DNA from: Streptomyces canus
Lineage (GTDB): Bacteria; Actinomycetota; Actinomycetes; Streptomycetales; Streptomycetaceae
Reading direction: 5' to 3'
NCBI RefSeq assembly: GCF_001514145.1
Contig: NZ_KQ948671.1
Location: 168,282-232,281 of the forward strand
Length of the DNA stretch: 64,000 nt
Part shown: positions 62,468 through 64,000 of the stretch, piece after piece
Layout: the number at the start of each line of letters is the position of its first letter
Position numbering within the stretch: position 1 is the stretch's first letter
Position numbers and translations under genes: made by a program
The notes under the pieces: model-generated
What the model saw: the letters and a program-made list of their open reading frames with translations, nothing else
What the model was told of the DNA's origin: nothing
Databases searched by the model: none

Positions 62468-63811
62468 ATGACAGCGGCCACCGAGGCAGGGGTCCCTCCG
62501 GCCCCTGCCTCCCCCAAGTCGCGCAAGAGCGTGACCGGCACACGCAGGATCGTGGCAGCGATGTTCCTGCTGCCCGCCCTCGTGCTGCTGGGCGCGCTCG
62601 TGGTCTACCCCATCGGGTACTCGATCGTCCGCAGCTTCTACAACCAGTCCGGCGACGGATTCGCCGGAATCGACAACTACAAGGCCCTGTTCACCGACGA
62701 CGGCATCCGCACGGCCCTGAAGAACAACATCATCTGGGTGGTGTTCGCGCCGACGATCGCCACCGCGCTCGGGCTGGTCTTCGCGGTGCTGACCGAACGG
62801 GTGCGCTGGGGAACGGCGTTCAAGCTGGTCGTCTTCATGCCGATGGCGATCTCGATGCTGGCGGCGGGCATCATCTTCCGGCTCGTCTACGACCAGGACC
62901 CGGACAAGGGATTCGCGAACGCGGTGTGGGTGGGCGTGCACGACACGTTCAGTCAGGCCTCGGCGTTCCCGAAGGCGCACCCCGGCCGTGAGTCGCCGCT
63001 GGTGGCTCAGGGGGGCGGGTTCATCACCAAGACGACCGTCCGCACCGGCGGCACGGTCACCCTGCCCCTGGTGGGCGTCGCCCCGGACCAGATGCCCGGC
63101 GACGCGAAGAAGGCCGTGGCACCCCAGGCCGACCCGGGCAGGATCACCGGCACGACCTGGCAGGACTTCACCCGCGGCAAGGGTGTCGGCACGCTGGGCG
63201 GGGTCGACCCGAGCGAACTCGGTTACCCCGGCATGAAGATCGAGGCGGTCAAGGACGGCAAGGTCGTCGAGACGGCGAAGGCCGGGGACGACGGCACGTT
63301 CTCCTTCTCGGAGAAGGCCGACGGGGCCCAACTGCGGCTTCCGGCGAGCAACTTCAAGGAGGCCTACAACGGGCTGGACTGGCTCGGCCCGTCGCTGGTG
63401 ACACCGGCGATCATCGGGTCGTACATCTGGATGTGGGCCGGTTTCGCGATGGTGCTGATCGCGGCCGGGCTCGCGGGCATTCCCCGCGAACTCCTGGAGG
63501 CGGCCCGGGTCGACGGCGCGAGCGAGTGGCAGGTCTTCCGCAGGGTCACGGTCCCGCTCCTCGCGCCCGTTCTCGCGGTCGTCACCGTGACCCTGATGAT
63601 CAACGTCCTGAAGGTCTTCGACCTGGTCTTCATCATCGCCCCTGGCTCCTCGCAGGACGACGCGAACGTCCTCGCCCTGGAGCTCTACCGCAAGGGCTTC
63701 GCCGAGGACCAGCCGGGCATCGCGAGCGCCATCTCGGTGTTCCTGCTGCTGCTGGTGATCCCGGTGATGTGGTTCAACATTCGTCGGCTCAGGCGGGAGG
63801 TACGGCGATGA
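62468..63811 (+). CDS. Sugar ABC permease with large extracytoplasmic insert
   Basis: A 447-residue MalF-like permease, about 130-150 residues longer than the first operon's permease. The membrane core starts IVAAMFLLPALVLLGALVVY and has the EAA loop LLEAARVDGASEWQVFRRVT with VPLLAPVLAV. Between helices, about residues 160-300 form a soluble insert (KTTVRTGGTVTLPLVGVAPD, PGMKIEAVKDGKVVETAKAG, DDGTFSFSEKADGAQLRLPA) that looks beta-rich and carboxypeptidase-regulatory-like. It corresponds in position to the P2 loop of E. coli MalF, which contacts the binding protein. The start follows the lipoprotein stop by four bases. Confidence 0.88.
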   Translation: MTAATEAGVPPAPASPKSRKSVTGTRRIVAAMFLLPALVLLGALVVYPIGYSIVRSFYNQSGDGFAGIDNYKALFTDDGIRTALKNNIIWVVFAPTIATALGLVFAVLTERVRWGTAFKLVVFMPMAISMLAAGIIFRLVYDQDPDKGFANAVWVGVHDTFSQASAFPKAHPGRESPLVAQGGGFITKTTVRTGGTVTLPLVGVAPDQMPGDAKKAVAPQADPGRITGTTWQDFTRGKGVGTLGGVDPSELGYPGMKIEAVKDGKVVETAKAGDDGTFSFSEKADGAQLRLPASNFKEAYNGLDWLGPSLVTPAIIGSYIWMWAGFAMVLIAAGLAGIPRELLEAARVDGASEWQVFRRVTVPLLAPVLAVVTVTLMINVLKVFDLVFIIAPGSSQDDANVLALELYRKGFAEDQPGIASAISVFLLLLVIPVMWFNIRRLRREVRR

Positions 63812-64000
63812 CCACTCAGGCCGAAAGGCTTCCCGAGACGGCACCGGCCGACGGGGTGAAGGCGAAGCAGTCGCTCGGCTCACGGCTCGTCGAGCGGGTC
63901 AGCGGCGGGCTGATCAGCGTCGTCCTCGTCCTCGTCGGCCTGTTCTGGCTGGTGCCGACGATCGGGCTGCTGATCTCCTCGCTGCGCAGCCCGCAGGACC
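63808..64000 (+). CDS. Sugar ABC permease (MalG type), truncated by window end
   Basis: The first 64 residues of the second permease. ATG 63808 overlaps the previous stop by four bases (ATGA) and has GGGAGG upstream. The soluble N-terminus is followed by the first transmembrane helix (GGLISVVLVLVGLFWLVPTI) and the typical GLLISSLRSPQD loop start. The gene continues beyond the window. Confidence 0.85.
   Translation, partial: MTTQAERLPETAPADGVKAKQSLGSRLVERVSGGLISVVLVLVGLFWLVPTIGLLISSLRSPQD

Overview
The window is chromosomal DNA from a Streptomyces. Supporting signs are high G+C, GTG and TTG starts, a WhiJ-type regulator/DUF397 set, a sortase substrate with an LAETG signal, and a gene order that matches, from memory, the S. 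coelicolor stretch around SCO2950-SCO2980. The core runs left to right as: HU protein (hupA), malic enzyme, HelD-type RNA polymerase motor, RsuA/SigU, NnaR/NarK, the matAB aggregation locus with an acyltransferase, LysR and MFS genes, tmRNA/SmpB, a secreted S41 protease, FtsX/FtsE, a sortase substrate, RF2, kinases PkaB/PkaA, an FHA-FtsK ATPase, and the start of a sugar ABC operon that leaves the window on the right.

Three accessory blocks interrupt this core. Block 1 (about 11.3-25.4 kb) holds an ATPase/XRE/DUF397 regulatory trio, an integrase remnant in two tandem decayed copies, and a very large secreted Rhs toxin. That toxin ends in an intein-like HINT domain and a GIY-YIG nuclease tip; an Imm26 immunity gene follows it, and a 1154-residue secreted FG-GAP/DNRLRE-like protein is transcribed divergently. 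Block 2 (about 32.7-39.8 kb) starts with decayed tandem repeats of the MFS 3' end. A sugar-oligosaccharide operon follows (binding lipoprotein, two permeases, GH31 alpha-xylosidase, LacI repressor) behind a promoter whose predicted start is covered by a perfect LacI-type palindrome. Block 3 (about 39.3-46.7 kb) lies against the tmRNA 3' end and holds a second, unrelated polymorphic toxin: signal peptide, ricin-B lectin, long Ala-rich coiled coil, HINT and RNase A-like tip, with a CdiI-like immunity gene.

Functional links: SigU/RsuA is an ECF sigma/anti-sigma pair with a TGATG stop/start overlap. NarK and NnaR belong to nitrate assimilation. MatB and MatA make a surface poly-N-acetylglucosamine-type polymer. 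tmRNA and SmpB rescue stalled ribosomes, and FtsEX controls septal peptidoglycan hydrolysis. PkaA, PkaB and the FHA protein probably form a phospho-signalling set. Both sugar ABC systems have no ATPase gene nearby and presumably share a general one (MsiK type).

The most unusual observations are: two different HINT-processed toxin/immunity systems in one 35-kb stretch; a tripled, decayed matA/matB junction; an 11-bp inverted repeat that would sequester the helD ribosome binding site; an ABC-ATPase gene fragment wedged upstream of prfB; a conserved gene that appears to have lost its stop and runs antisense into lacI; and a sugar permease with a MalF-P2-like extracytoplasmic insert.
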